Counted from the stretch's first letter, positions 25,971-38,145 are shown. The stretch is DNA of 64,000 nucleotides from Rotaria socialis (GCA_905331475.1 CAJNYU010001196.1:18817-82816), one strand, 5' to 3'. Numbers and translations are program-made. Notes: generated by a model from the sequence alone, not told the origin.

Positions 25971-28177
25971 CTTTTTTTATGGAATGAATTCGTTTCGTTG
26001 TTAAACTGTCTTCAAATTTGAATGTTCACTTTCGAATGAATGAGATCACTTATTCGACAATGATTTTTATTAAGTAGTGCCATTTCGCTATCTCTCTCTC
26101 TCTGTCTCTTTCTCTCTCATCTTTTTTGTTTTTCTATTGGATTGCTGATAGAGAAATAAGCCAATAGGAATAAAATGCGACTATTTGTTTCAGTAGCTGT
26201 AATCAAATCACACTTATCGATGATTGTAATTATTGTGTTAAGCCAATTAATGTAGTTGGAAAATTGGATTCAATAGATAATTCAACAATAGAATAAAAAT
26301 GTGATCTCACAAATTTAATCAAATTCCATATGTAAATCACATTTTTACCCAATTGCGTAGAATTTTAGTTTTGAAAACAATACTTTTGTTTCTTTCATTG
26401 AACATAAAAGGAAAGAATTATATAGTTTTTAGCACACCGTTGTAACTTTTTTAATATTACTGATCAATCATTGATAAATGAACAGAGCAAAAGCCGACAT
26501 TCATCAATCAGAATCATGTGGTGATTGAAACAACGATCAAGTGCTAAATAGTTAATCTTAAAATCTTAATATTCGTTTTCAATATTTTTAGTTTTTCGTT
26601 TTCAAAAGAAAGATGATATCTAATCTAACCGTAACTAGAAAAACATTTGTTATATATGCATGTATTTCACCTAAAAATAACAATATTATCATCACCACCG
26701 ACCGTGTTTTACGGTCAATATGTATGCATATTTGTGACATTCGAGCTAACATATAGCATGCTGTTTTACATAGATAAATATTACGCGTATCAATATAAAA
26801 ATATTAGACTAATAGCCACTTCTTCTCATCGTATTCAACTCTGATGTCTTGAATAGGATTTGAACAATCGAATAGATTCATACATTTTGAAACGAAAAGA
26901 ACTCCTGGGGTAGTTTTTTTTCAACTTCGAGTAGTAGGAAGTGGTCATTAAAGAGCAATTTGAAAAAAAATGAGATCATATCAATAGAGATGAAACATTA
27001 GATAGAATAGCAAAAAGTAAAAATAGATGTGAGGAGTATTCTTTTTTTTATTATCAGAATGATTTTTGTTTAGCGATTGAAGAAGTAAGAAAATGTGGAT
27101 CTAATTAGTTTGAAATAGGTTATCTTTGTTTGAAGATATGTTGTAATTTGTGCACTATATGGTGATGATCAGATTTCGTAAAAATTCGTTCAATTCAAAA
27201 GTCTTACCTTCATATCCTTTTCATGATACGATCAACTACTGATGAATGTTGTTTTCTATTTCAAATATGTTTGCAGTTGTGTGAATTTAAATAGGATTTT
27301 ATTCTTTGTCTTAAAATGAGGTGTATTTATGTATATTGTATTCTATGAACGATAACTATAGTATGGATGAACAAGGAGAGTATAAGAACTGATAAGAAGT
27401 ATACACGGAGAATTAGACAATACGACTGGAAAATGATTGATGAGTAAATGTATATTCGATGCATCTTACAGTTAGTTCGTTATGATATCAATAAGACTTT
27501 TCTTCTTTACCATCGTTTTTTGTTATGTTATGTTTATTTCATAAACAGATAAGATATGTCTATTTTTTTTAAAGAAGTGTAACTGAAAGAGAACAAACTA
27601 TATGCTGATCAATCATTAAATACAAAATGTATTCGTCTTAAAATGATAATTTATTTTTATTCGAAGAACTTGAAATTAGAGTCGAAAAAAACATAATTAT
27701 TCAAGTTCTTTTTATTTTGTTTTCAATGAAATCGAAACACTCGCGTTTCGTTTAGCTACATTATTTTAGTAACTACAATAAAAGGATGTGGTAGTACTGG
27801 AAGAGTTGTATCTTTTAAGTTTCAATGAAAATTTGATCGATAGTTAGATTTGCATTCGCTTTTGTTTTGCCTTCCGATTGTAATCTATCAAAATATGCTT
27901 ATTTCTTTTTTGGTTTAACACATAACCTACAGATGGCGTTGGCTTGTTAACGATAGTTTCAATTGAAGATATTGTATACTATTGAAATGAATACATGCCA
28001 GAGAAAAAAAAAGTTTTGTTTTCAATAGATTTCAAACATGGAAATATTTTATTTTCACTTGAAATATGTGAAAAACATCGACAAGGTTAAGATATCGTGC
28101 CAATGATAACCTAGGCTGTCACTGAACTGAATCCGTTGTAATTTTACTTCAACACAAGAAGATTGAAATTATCTCAG
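25971..28177. other. noncoding stretch upstream of SoxE-like gene
   Basis: A (TC)n-rich run at about 26090-26120 lies 120-150 bp upstream of the SoxE-like start and is the only compositional feature seen. The rest is AT-rich. No gene or RNA gene is supportable. Confidence 0.5.
26090..26121. repeat. TC-rich microsatellite in SoxE-like promoter region
   Basis: A polypyrimidine run of TC units with small interruptions on the plus strand, upstream of the minus-strand SoxE-like gene. On the sense strand it reads GA-rich, which can act as a GAGA-type promoter element. A regulatory role is only a possibility. Confidence 0.6.
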
Positions 28178-29164
28178 TGACAACAATAACAACAAATGCT
28201 GCTGTTCAAATGCCTCGGTTAATCTATGGTACAGCTTGGAAGAAAGAAGCAACAATACAACTCGTTATAAAAACTATATTGAACGGATTTCGTGGTATTG
28301 ATACAGCATATCAACCAAAACACTATACGTAGTATATACGCAAGTAAATATTTATTATAAGTGGAAATAAATCAATTTTTCTTTTGAATTTCAGTGAAGA
28401 TCTTGTTGGTCAAGCTCTTGTTGAACTTCAAACTAAATATAATATACTTCGTAAAGATTTATTTATTCAAACAAAATTTACCAGTATTAATGGACAAGAT
28501 CAATCAAAACCGTTGCCTTATAATGCTCGTTCATCATTAGCTGAACGAGTTTGACAATCATTAGCTACGCCACTTAAAAATTTACGTACTGATTATATTG
28601 ATTCATTAGTTCTTCATAGTCCACTACAATCACATGAACTTACAATGGAAGTATATCGTGAATTTGAAAACTTTGTTGATCAGGGTCGAATTAAACAAAT
28701 TAGGTATTAGTAATTTATATAGTCTGAATGACTTAAAAAGCTATATGATGATGCTCGACATAAGCCTTGTGTTATACAAAATCGTTTTTATGCTGAAACT
28801 AATTTTGATGGTGAGATAACACGATTTTGTCGTGAAAAGAATATCTATTATCAAAGTTTTTGGACACTAACTGGTATGAAAATCAATGTTGATAATTAGA
28901 ATTAATGTAATTGATAAGGATTTTTTGTTTAAATTTCTATTAGCTAATCCGCAGATTCTTGAACATCCACTACTACAACAACTTGCAGAAGCACGTCAAG
29001 GTACATTGGCTCAAGTATTCTTTCGTTTTTTAATATATATCGGTTTGACTCCATTAACTGGTACTACCGATGAAAAACATGTGAAAGAAGATCAACAAGT
29101 GTTACACTGGCCTTCGCTTGATCATGATTCAATCGACAAACTTAAAAAACTAATTGAAAATTAA
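28178..29164 (+). pseudogene. aldo-keto reductase, disrupted
   Basis: Homology segments lie at 28178-28328, 28395-28873 and 28944-29164, separated by GT..AG introns of 66 and 70 bp. The reading resembles an aldo-keto reductase. IYGTAW starts the first strand, GIDTAYQ supplies the catalytic Asp and Tyr, FIQTKFT the Lys and LVLHSP the His, so the full tetrad is present. Later come LGISNLY and IQNRFYAE. The frame is broken: an in-frame TGA at 28552-28554 (LAERV-stop-QSLA), an extra base near 28696-28700, and a missing base near 28734-28739 that restores the frame about 40 bp later. No in-frame ATG is certain at the 5' end. It is probably a decaying NADPH-dependent oxidoreductase gene. Both indels fall in A-runs, so sequencing error could explain them, but not easily the TGA. 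Confidence 0.8.
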
Positions 29165-29651
29165 AGATTTTTGTTTTGTTTTAGTCAAACTTTATATTAT
29201 AATTATTTGATTTATTTAATATACTGGAGTCCAGAATGATACAACAAAAAAGATCTTTTATTCAAAAATTTCAAACTTAACAGTAGAAATAGAACGACCA
29301 TAAAAAACGAAAACTGCCGAGCAAAATGCGTCTGTTCTTGTTGATAATTGGTTTTAATTATAAACGCATAAACATATATAATATGTAATTGACGACAGGT
29401 TTAATTCGTTTGAAATAACAGCACAACAACGACGATATTGTTATTGTGAAATAAATAACTATATTGAATGATCACTAATATAGTTAAAAAGAAAGTAAGA
29501 AAAATAGAAGTGAATCTACCAGATTAATTTTATACATACTAAGTTTTACTGTTGAATGATACATTCTTCTATTATTTACTTCAAGAAATTTTGTTTTTAT
29601 AATATTGAATCCAAGTTAATACATGTTTTGTATTAGCGATAGTTGTAAATT
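29165..29651. other. noncoding gap
   Basis: AT-rich sequence between the broken reductase and a small minus-strand open frame. Nothing recognisable. Confidence 0.5.
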
Positions 29652-29918
29652 TCAACCATTTGGTTTATCAGGTGGTTTAATAATAACTTGTGTACCACCG
29701 TTATTACCATTGGTAACATTAACAACTTCATAGGGTTGAGCCATGAGTGGTTTTATGCCAGTTTTATTTTGTAATGATATATTCGTGAATTGTTGAGGGC
29801 TAGAAAGTTTTTTATAAGACTTTTCTAAAGACTGATGGACTGTTTCAATGATTGACCCAATAGCGTTATGAACCATGTTAAGAGTAAAATGTGAAATGAA
29901 GATCGATTGTTGATGCAC
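29652..29918 (-). CDS. small hypothetical protein (88 aa)
   Basis: A single open frame encodes 88 residues. The C-terminal half is hydrophilic and non-repetitive (PYEVVNVTN, TQVIIKPPDKPNG), with composition like the real exons nearby. I recognise no domain. An internal Met at residue 15 could be the start. It might equally be the last exon of a longer gene, or noncoding. Confidence rests only on composition. Confidence 0.3.
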   Translation of the reverse strand: MHQQSIFISHFTLNMVHNAIGSIIETVHQSLEKSYKKLSSPQQFTNISLQNKTGIKPLMAQPYEVVNVTNGNNGGTQVIIKPPDKPNG

Positions 29919-32250
29919 GTTGAAAAATTAGGTTAATATATGATAAAGAATATGTACTGCGTGTATGAAGTTGCTCTGAATAAAAATGAAAACCAAATGA
30001 AAGAAGCATGCACTATTTATAACCAGAGACGTGCTTACTATAGAATTGCATAAGAATACGAAGGAGTATGCTTCGTACATGTAATTTCGCAATGACGTTC
30101 ATGAAAAGAGAACGACAATGAGAACTTGGCATTATTCCAATACAATTCAAACATGTTGTTAATAGACGTGTTTCGTGAGTCACTGTGTGCAGGCAACCAA
30201 TGAGACAGGAGTCAGACAATCCTGCTCGTGATCTAATAATTCATTGCTATTGAGAACAGTGGGAGAAAACCTTGTACAAGCATAGAACAAAGATTCATGG
30301 AATGTGAAGGTAATAAAAGCGATGAATCATATACATACAAAATAATGTCAGAGAAAAGAGAGAAAAAAACCTTCATCTTTCTTTGCCGTTGTTGGTATGA
30401 TTTTGATTTAAGAAAAAAATCTTCCAACTATTAAATGATGCAAACAATTGAAATAGTATGAATTTCAATGAAACTTACGAAAAAAATTAGAATTCTCATA
30501 GGCGTTTTGATTCACATTTTATCTATAACTAGAGAATATCATAAGTATTAAGGATTAAAACATTTTTTTCAACTGAGAGAATACTTACTAGTTCTCTGTC
30601 TTGAAACTAACATTTTAGTTCGTAAGTTTGAATGAGACGATTTTTTCGTTTGCTTGCAGATTCATAATTTCAACTGATTTTTATATTTTGATGTGCTGAT
30701 ACGACAACATTTATAGATTTTACTGAAAGAAACTGTGGTTTTTAATCATATAAATGGCATTGTATACTTCTTCTATGTTTTACAAATCGAAGTAAAACAT
30801 ATCACAGTAGTAGAATAAATGTGTTTTTAACAATCTATAATTATAAACTTTTAGATCACATATGTTTTCAAACAGAATAGATAATTTTGAAAATTGTTTT
30901 TCATTATCATTGAGAACATATTCTGGAAGTTTCTCTTATGTATAATAAACTATTATATGCGAGATTAAATTCAGAAGACGAGAATTGATGTAAAGAAATA
31001 TTATTTGGTTCATTCTATCATTTAGAATAATATAATAACGAAACGAAATTAAAAAGATAATGCAGGAAGATTTCTATAAAAAAAAAAGCTTTTTATAATT
31101 TTTCATAAATATTCATAAAGCAAATAGATCTTTTCTACAAGTTCATAAGGAAATATGTACGAACATTATGGAATTGATGTAATTTGTATCGAATGATTTT
31201 AACTATGAAAAGAAAAACATTTTGATCGAGTCAATTCTTCGCTATTATATTCGAATATCTAATCAAAATCATTATTAAAGAGAACAATTAGCGTATAATT
31301 CTTACATAGTAAAATAAAGTAATGCAAGTAAACGTAATATGAATCATATGTATACCGAATTCTACAAAAATAAATCTATATTTCTGTGTTGACTTTTCGT
31401 AGAGAAATGAAATGTTTCTTTTTTTAAGAAATTCGGTCGTAAATGTTGAATTCAAAATAACAGTCATTCTTTTCCGAAATAGAACTGTAAAGTTCCTAAA
31501 TATTGAATGGAAAATTCTCATATTGAGTGATGTGGTGTTGGTTTTTAAAAGGAGAAACGAGCGATTTTTTTATCCACAAGCACATATAACTTTACTATTA
31601 TGTGACCAACTTACATCTATTGGGAAGTATCTGGATGACAAAATGTTGATATTAAATGTAAACTGTTCGAGTAATGACAATAAACCTGAAAGATAAATCA
31701 CCACTTGATATAAGTCATATTAGTTACCTATGGAAACCCAAAAACCATAAATTCTTATAGGGGCACTATTAAAATGTCCCTAAACAAAAGGACACTGTAT
31801 TGAGCAGAATTAAAACATGATATATTGATTAAAATAAATACTAGATGAGAAAATAAAATTAGTGTTTAATGAAAAATGCCAAAAAAAATAAAAGCCTTTG
31901 GATGATTAGTAACATTATTCCAAAGAAAAATCTTGACAAATACGAGAAGGAAATTTTGATTTTGTTAGAATTTTATCGATGAGTGAATAGAAAATGACAG
32001 ACATCGATTTTGATAATAATACAAGATTTCAGATACTTATATTTTATTTAGTTAGACTTTAAATGACTATGAATCATTACGAGTATGAGTCATCGAATAG
32101 ATGATAAACGACGCATTTGTTGATAGCTTTTTCTATTTTTCTCATGTGTAATCAAGCATGAAAATAATTTCTGACTATACAAAAAAAAAGCTACTCACTA
32201 GAATAATCAGTTTTTTTCATCAAAATAAGAGTCTGCTTTTTTGGTCCAAG
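29919..32250. other. noncoding stretch
   Basis: Several open frames of 60-95 codons occur on both strands (for example 31412-31696), but they are Phe/Leu/Ile-rich translations of AT-rich DNA without splice partners. No gene, RNA gene or repeat is supported. Confidence 0.5.
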
Positions 32251-32562
32251 ATGAGTAGCCACAATAATTTTCCGGACACGCCTAATCAATCTCTAGAAAG
32301 ACCTCCACTGCTTCGAATGTTTCATCCTACATCTGGTCGTGAGGGTTTCAATGAAGTAAATAATCGAACTCTACCATCAGCACGAAACTATGCTGATCCC
32401 ACACTTGCAATGATACTAAATAGTCGAACACAACAAGCTATTGGCACTGCTAACACACATTATCCTGGTGGTTTTCCAGGTCAAGATTTTATGTATTATT
32501 ATTCTACACCATACAATTATGGTATTCCCGATGCATATAGATTTTTTCTACAAAGATATTAA
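32251..32562 (+). CDS. small hypothetical protein (103 aa)
   Basis: An intronless frame runs from ATG 32251 to TAA 32562. The product is Asn/Pro/Tyr/Arg rich: FPDTPNQSLERPPLLRMF, then TLPSARNYADPTLAMILNS and YYYSTPYNYGIPDAYRFF. The open frame continues upstream to 32158, but that part is low-complexity Lys/Phe/Leu, so I take the internal Met as the start. Composition is protein-like and unlike surrounding noncoding DNA. I recognise no family, signal peptide or membrane segment. It is isolated, with no neighbour within 2.5 kb. Confidence 0.5.
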   Translation: MSSHNNFPDTPNQSLERPPLLRMFHPTSGREGFNEVNNRTLPSARNYADPTLAMILNSRTQQAIGTANTHYPGGFPGQDFMYYYSTPYNYGIPDAYRFFLQRY

Positions 32563-35142
32563 AATCAATCAACGTTTGCTTATGCATAAAACTGCTATAG
32601 CAAATCTGGACTTTTCTTTTTGAACCGTTGTTAAAATAAATCATGTATATGACAATCGGTTTTTTTTGCTTGTTTTTATAATGATTCAACCATTATATCG
32701 AAAATAATAAAAGCTGATATGTAATCAATTGCAGTTGTGTCAAAATTTTAATTCTTATACACCATTCACTATCTGTTAAAGAGAAGTAGTATTCGATTGG
32801 GCAAGAAAATGAGACGTGCGTCTCTCAATTTAAATAAGTTATTTTATTAAGAAACCTGTACAAATATACACTAATCAACTATCTAGTTAGACATGTATGA
32901 TACATATATGCATTATTTAGAAAATATTTTTTACGTTAATAAAATAGTAATAATAGAAACATATGATGTTAAATTCCATCTAAATAACAACGATGATCAA
33001 AATGAATAGATTAATCTTATAGAAGACATCGATTACCTGTTTGGATCTTCATTGATACGTTTTCAACTTTAAACAAACAAATATTCTGTATGTTTTTTTA
33101 TTGTTTCAGATTCATGTAGGTACAATACAGGTAAAAACAAAGGAAGGTTTTCCTTTCAAATACTTACCACAACATTAATTTTCGTAACAACTTGTGAGCT
33201 CAGTGTTGATGCCAACGAAATTCATCGAAGCAACTATCAATATTTACCAATAGAAATTATCCTTTTAAAATATCAGCTATTGCTTTACTGAATGTTCGAA
33301 TAAAAATTCTTTAAACATTTTATTCAACATACTTTTTAAAAAATGGTCACCATGCTAATGAATCTAAACTATCATCACCTACATATAATTAAAATATATC
33401 ATATAATTTACATATTATTTCTAAAATCATTCATGTAAGGTGAGTCTATAGATTATTTTGAAACTTAACCTATTCATAATTACTCTGTTTTATCGACTAG
33501 TTGATGCGTGATATCGTTACCAAAATGATGTCATCATATATAGCGACTTCCGAAAATAGTTCAAATAGTTCTACGATGATTCATCCAAATGATTGATTTC
33601 AATTTTTATTTTGGGTAAAATTAAGATTTTTCATATCAGTGATATGTATGAGAATCAATGCGTATATTAAATCAAATAAAGACAGCAACAACTATTAATT
33701 ACAATGGAAAAAACAAACATGATCAAAACAATATCAAGTGAATGATCATGGTCTCAAAATTTCTTAAATCTATTTGAAGGATACACGATATGTTTAGTCA
33801 GATGTTAATAAGAACGAGATGGTGATGATGACTATAGGTTAAAATTTGAAAGAAACGTAAACGTAGAAAAACAATATTTCACATTAATACTGCAACACTA
33901 AGCAACAATTGATAAATACAGATGTTCAATTGTTGACGAATCTTATGCATTAACTATATCAATAGGAGAATAATGATCGAACGAAATAAGATAGTGGCAA
34001 TCTCCTTGAGAAAGTTATCCTACTCCTTTTAGTATTCAGTTTGCTAGTTTTATTAGATACATTAAATTTATCTTGTTTTCTCTATTATGATAAACTATGT
34101 GTTTCTCTCAGAAAATATTGCACTCAACATACACATCATGAATTACAACCAGCAACCATTATGATATTTCGACGAAAACATTTACATTGAGTATCTTTCA
34201 TGTATTTCTTAGTACTCATTATTAAATTTTCTGATCCTTATCTAATTTCATATTTCAGACCATAGTCCTGAAGTTTTATATATAGATTAAACGTCCGTAA
34301 AACATTTTAGGAACATACTGCAAGTTTCGCTATCTACTTTTTAACATAGAAACCAGTAGTAGCAATCTGATTAGATGCATTTTTCATTTGTTTCATGTAA
34401 TATTTGATCGGGAGCCCTGTAATATCGTTTTTATCTACGTATATCCGGGTGATCTAAAATCATCTATCCTTTGAAAAAATCTTTTGATATGCAGTTAGAA
34501 ATAGAAAAATCTCTACAATATTTAAATCCTACGAAAGAAAATAGAGTTTCTGATATTGTAAAATGAAATAAAAACTTTACAAATAACTTCACATTTCTTG
34601 TCTTATGAAATGTAGTCCTATAGTTGTAAGAGATCAATTTAAGCTGATGGAAAACTTTATGTGGCAGTAAAATTCTTCAAGAATACAATAGTATGATTCA
34701 GTGCGAGACTAACCAAAATTGCATTTGATCTTATAGAATGTTTCACTAATCAATTTTTACCAAGGAAAACAATACATCCTGAAAGCAACTATGTTTTTGA
34801 AGAGAAATATTTCATTCTTTTATAACTAGTTATCTAATAAATCTAACGTAGAATATGCAAAGTAATCATTAAAATCAATGGACATCAGCTATTCTCATCT
34901 AAAACAATGAAGGTAACATTGAAAAATATGACTTTCTACTTTGTCCTAAAGTGATAAACTTGAACAGCATTTCTTTATTCAATCATACAAACAAATGTAT
35001 TCTAGTATAGTTAGTCATTTAAATATTACATTTCATGGAAAAAAACAGAACTTTCACTAGACGAAACAATAAATATTTTTGTTAGAAATTTAATCTTTAA
35101 ATTCAATCCTCCATCAACGTATTAAACTTGTTGTGTGTCTTA
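32563..35142. other. noncoding stretch
   Basis: AT-rich sequence with no supportable exon chain, RNA gene or repeat. The part near 35100 should hold the 3' UTR of the TBCB-like gene. Confidence 0.5.
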
Positions 35143-35874
35143 TCATGATTTCATCGTTTCTTCTATAGTTATGATCTCGATATATTCTGGTCGAATAAAA
35201 CTAGCATGTCTTCTTCTAGCATCAAAGTATTGAATAATACCATCAGATCCATTTGAATCACCACATGGACCATCAAAGAGAACACCAATAAATTCATCGA
35301 AAATTCCCCGTAACATACCAATATAAACAATCTCTCCATATCTTATATTCAACATTGGTTCATTCACTTTTACATGCATTCCTATGTATAGTTCTTCCAT
35401 TTTTTTACGATTCATTTCATATAATTTCAGTACATTTTGTTTATTATTGTTGAATACTGTGTGTGAGAACGCATTGTGATCACCATATTTTCCAATTTTG
35501 TTTTGTTGAAGATACTCTTTCAATGTACCTTTTCGTTGTGAATAAATTTTATCTGACATTTGGTATTTCTCTGGTAATCTATTAACATTATCTATGTCGT
35601 CCGCATGGCAATATGAATCAATTATAATTGTATCATTTTCATACAAATTTTCGATATCACACAACAAGCTACTATCTTGATTTTGACTTAATTCTTCTGA
35701 ATGTAATAATATGATCAAATTTTCCTTTTTTATATCGAATAATTGTTGGATATACAAACGAAAATCTTGTAGAGTCCATTCAGAAACAGGAAATCGACGT
35801 TTACAAAAAAAGGATTTTAGATTACATTCGATCCGCAGAACAATATTCTGACTCATCTTTTTTTCACATTGCAA
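35143..35874 (-). CDS. TBCB: tubulin-folding cofactor B-like protein (Ubl + CAP-Gly)
   Basis: A single-exon frame of 243 residues, close to the usual TBCB length. A ubiquitin-like N-terminus (about residues 8-90) contains IVLRIECNL and IILLHSEELSQNQDS. A linker segment follows the TBCB pattern: VNRLPEKYQMSDKIYSQR then LKEYLQQNKIGKYG. A CAP-Gly domain occupies about residues 165-236: GMHVKV, YGEIVYIGMLRG, FIGVLFDGPCGDSNGSDG, YFDARRRHASFIRPEYIEI. TBCB works with TBCE to handle alpha-tubulin in the cytoplasm. The canonical GKNDG motif that contacts EEY/F C-termini is replaced by GDSNG, so peptide binding may be altered. Translation could start at the second Met, residue 7. The lack of introns is unusual in this window and could mark a retrocopy, but the frame is intact. 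Confidence 0.82.
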   Translation of the reverse strand: MQCEKKMSQNIVLRIECNLKSFFCKRRFPVSEWTLQDFRLYIQQLFDIKKENLIILLHSEELSQNQDSSLLCDIENLYENDTIIIDSYCHADDIDNVNRLPEKYQMSDKIYSQRKGTLKEYLQQNKIGKYGDHNAFSHTVFNNNKQNVLKLYEMNRKKMEELYIGMHVKVNEPMLNIRYGEIVYIGMLRGIFDEFIGVLFDGPCGDSNGSDGIIQYFDARRRHASFIRPEYIEIITIEETMKS

Positions 35875-35956
35875 TCAAATTCTATCAATTGATAATTAGA
35901 TACAAGCAAAACAAAATCATTTACCGCCAGTAGAGTAAAGAAAAATTTATTTCAAA

Positions 35957-36706
35957 TTAAAAAATAAAAGGAAAGATTTGATTTTTTGTTCGCTGATCAT
36001 GATATTGTTGTGGATAGTACAGATAGTTGTTGGTTGGATTTTGCAGAGCATCTGTATTAGTTTGATGATGACAATGACAATGGCAACATTCGAACGACGT
36101 TGGAATTGTATGCCATGCAGTTACATCGAAATTGGATATGTTCATTTGATCGTTCGGTATTGAACTTAAATCAGATAGATTTAAACGAGAATTTGAATCA
36201 TCTGAAAGTATGCGTGTTGATTGAAACTGATGAAAATTTTCATTGGATGTACTGATTGATGATATGTTTGTACCGAAAGAAATTCCTGAATCTTTCGAGC
36301 AAGACAAAGACCATGAATGACATTCACTTAAATCGACCTAGGCAGATTTTAATAGTATTTCATTGAAATATGCAAATGTATATATATATATATACTTACA
36401 TAATCACTTTTTGATGATGCTACTTTTGATTCATATGAAATATATTCATAATCTTTTGGTTTCGATACTGAACAACAAGATGATATTTCTGAAGAAAAAA
36501 AACAACAGATAGTTGCAGATTATCAAACGATATGAAGAAAAGCAAAACAAGAAATTACTAACTTGAATTCGAATTATTGTGTGATGATGATGTTGATAGA
36601 ATAGAATTAATAGCATGAGCAATTTTCTATGATGATAAAGAATGTTTCAGATCAGATAGGTACTGTAGAATGATGATGAACTTACTTGTCTTAGCGATTT
36701 GGACAT
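35957..36706 (-). CDS. unknown Ser-rich protein with His/Cys cluster (184 aa)
   Basis: Four exons on the minus strand (36706-36686, 36626-36563, 36488-36400, 36337-35957) join in phase to 184 residues. The N-terminus (MSKSLRQKIAHAINSILS) is a possible basic amphipathic helix. The middle is Ser-rich with Tyr motifs (DYEYISYES). Near the C-terminus is a Cys/His cluster, FECCHCHCHHQTN, which could bind metal, followed by NNYLYYPQQYHDQ. I recognise no family. The last 207 bp of the gene are repeated in inverted orientation at 36999-37205 with very few changes, which indicates a second homologous copy of this locus. It lies 80 bp upstream of the TBCB-like gene on the same strand. Confidence 0.72.
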
Positions 36707-36997
36707 TTTATGTTATGAGAGAAAGAATACTTCGATTGTTAGTTATATAGGGATCGACGAGAAATATCTGTTACAGAAAAAAAGAAAGAAAGACCACTCA
36801 TGTGTCAAGTGATTAGTTTTCTTTTTTACTCATCCTCTTCTATCGCCCATAGCTAACTTATCTCTTTCTTGACTAATTAGATACGTACATACACAGAGAA
36901 GTGTTATTGAATATTGATAATCTCTTTTAATTTTCTTTCTTTCGATTCGTCACTATAAACTTATGGCTACACTAAAAAAAACAGGCGAAACTTTTTA

Positions 36998-36998
36998 N
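36998..36998. other. single ambiguous base (assembly join)
   Basis: A lone n marks unresolved sequence. To its left is unique DNA; directly to its right begins the inverted copy of the 35957-36706 gene end. The coincidence suggests a scaffold join or a collapsed gap of unknown length. Confidence 0.9.
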
Positions 36999-37205
36999 TC
37001 AATACCGAACGATCAAATGAACATATCCAATTTCGATGTAACTGCATGGCATACAATTCCAACGTCGTTCGAATGTTGCCATTGTCATTGTCATCATCAA
37101 ACTAATACAGATGCTCTGCAGAATCCAACCAACAACTATCTGTACTATCCACAACAATATCATGATCAACGAACAAAAAATCAAATCTTTCCTTTTATTT
37201 TTTGA
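36999..37205 (+). repeat. inverted near-identical copy of gene 3' end
   Basis: This 207-bp segment matches the reverse complement of 35957-36163, starting inside the final exon and ending at the stop codon. I count three differences: two synonymous CAG/CAA swaps and TAA versus TGA at the stop. Immediately after the stop the sequences diverge. The open frame (SIPNDQMNISNFDVTAWH onward) is intact but has no upstream exons because the sequence is interrupted by the n. It is best read as the tail of a second allele or homologous copy, not an independent gene. Confidence 0.85.
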
Positions 37206-38145
37206 CTTGTTTTGTAAAAATAAATTTAAAAATTTTCTATCTATTGAAATATTATGTAACAATAAACACTGCTGATGCAATAACAGTTGCTATATACAAT
37301 GTTAGTTATTTTATGTTTCGTTTTGTCGGTGTGTAGAGATTGTAACGCGCACGTAAATTTTTCTGTTGAATATGCTATTTCCAGAATAAAATCTGATTCA
37401 CTTTGCTGAGCTCTCGGATGTGAATTGAGTCATCGGAACGAAGAGGGCGACATATATCAGGCACATCTTCCTACACATTGTGCAAGAACGAAAGAACAGA
37501 AGAAAAAGTTGCTACTCGAGTGTCTATATAAATCGTGCATTGATAGATATTTGGTCACTTGCAAAAATTTTGTTCATGGTTAAATGGAAGCTTCAATCAT
37601 GTTGAATGTAATGAGCGAAGATTTGGATCGTGCACGGGGACTTGAAGAAATAGTATGTGATCCTCCAGCAACACCTCCACCAGTGAAGTAGCCAAACAGA
37701 TAGAGTAGAATGAGTGATATATATACTCATCGATGACTGAAATTTATACTAAAAGTGAAATGAATCATTGTTTGATAAGCACGCGAGATTATGCAATCTC
37801 ATTATTGGCTTCAACTGCTATTGTGTAATAATTCACAAATGAGTTCGACAATATGCCAATTTCGAATCATGAAATCAGATATCAATGGTTTTTCAGAATT
37901 ATCTTTTTTTATTTTTTTCGAAAAAAAAAGTTTTTAAAAAATAAATCAATTATAGTGCAATTTTCTTGTTTTTTTTGTTTCAAGTTTTTTATTGTTTGTT
38001 ATAAATTGGAAACAGATATGAAATATTAGAAAAATTTATGTGTGAAAAAATGAATAAAAACTTTCGAGAAACAATATCATGGAGATTTTATCAGGAATAA
38101 TCATTTTTTTTATTCTATCTGATCAGTCATTTGAACATTAGAGAT
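37206..38145. other. mostly noncoding gap with one micro-ORF
   Basis: This holds the 3' sequence after the inverted copy and a 35-codon open frame at 37584-37691. Poly-A/T-rich DNA at 37900-38000 shows nothing else. Confidence 0.5.
37584..37691 (+). CDS. candidate 35-aa micro-ORF
   Basis: ATG 37584 to TAG 37691 encodes an acidic peptide beginning MEASIMLNVMSEDLDRARG and ending in a Pro-rich PPATPPPVK. A TATA-like CTATATAAA lies about 60 bp upstream. Codon use and composition are protein-like compared with flanking DNA, but the frame is too short to be sure. It could be a first exon, although it ends in its own stop. Confidence 0.25.
   Translation: MEASIMLNVMSEDLDRARGLEEIVCDPPATPPPVK

Noticed and set aside
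31412-31696. 94-codon plus-strand open frame
   Set aside because: A matching antisense frame and hydrophobic composition suggest chance. No recognisable content.
36963-37205. Independent gene at the inverted copy
   Set aside because: The open frame spans the n and begins in unrelated sequence. Only the duplicated 207 bp is coding-like, so it is a copied or joined gene end.
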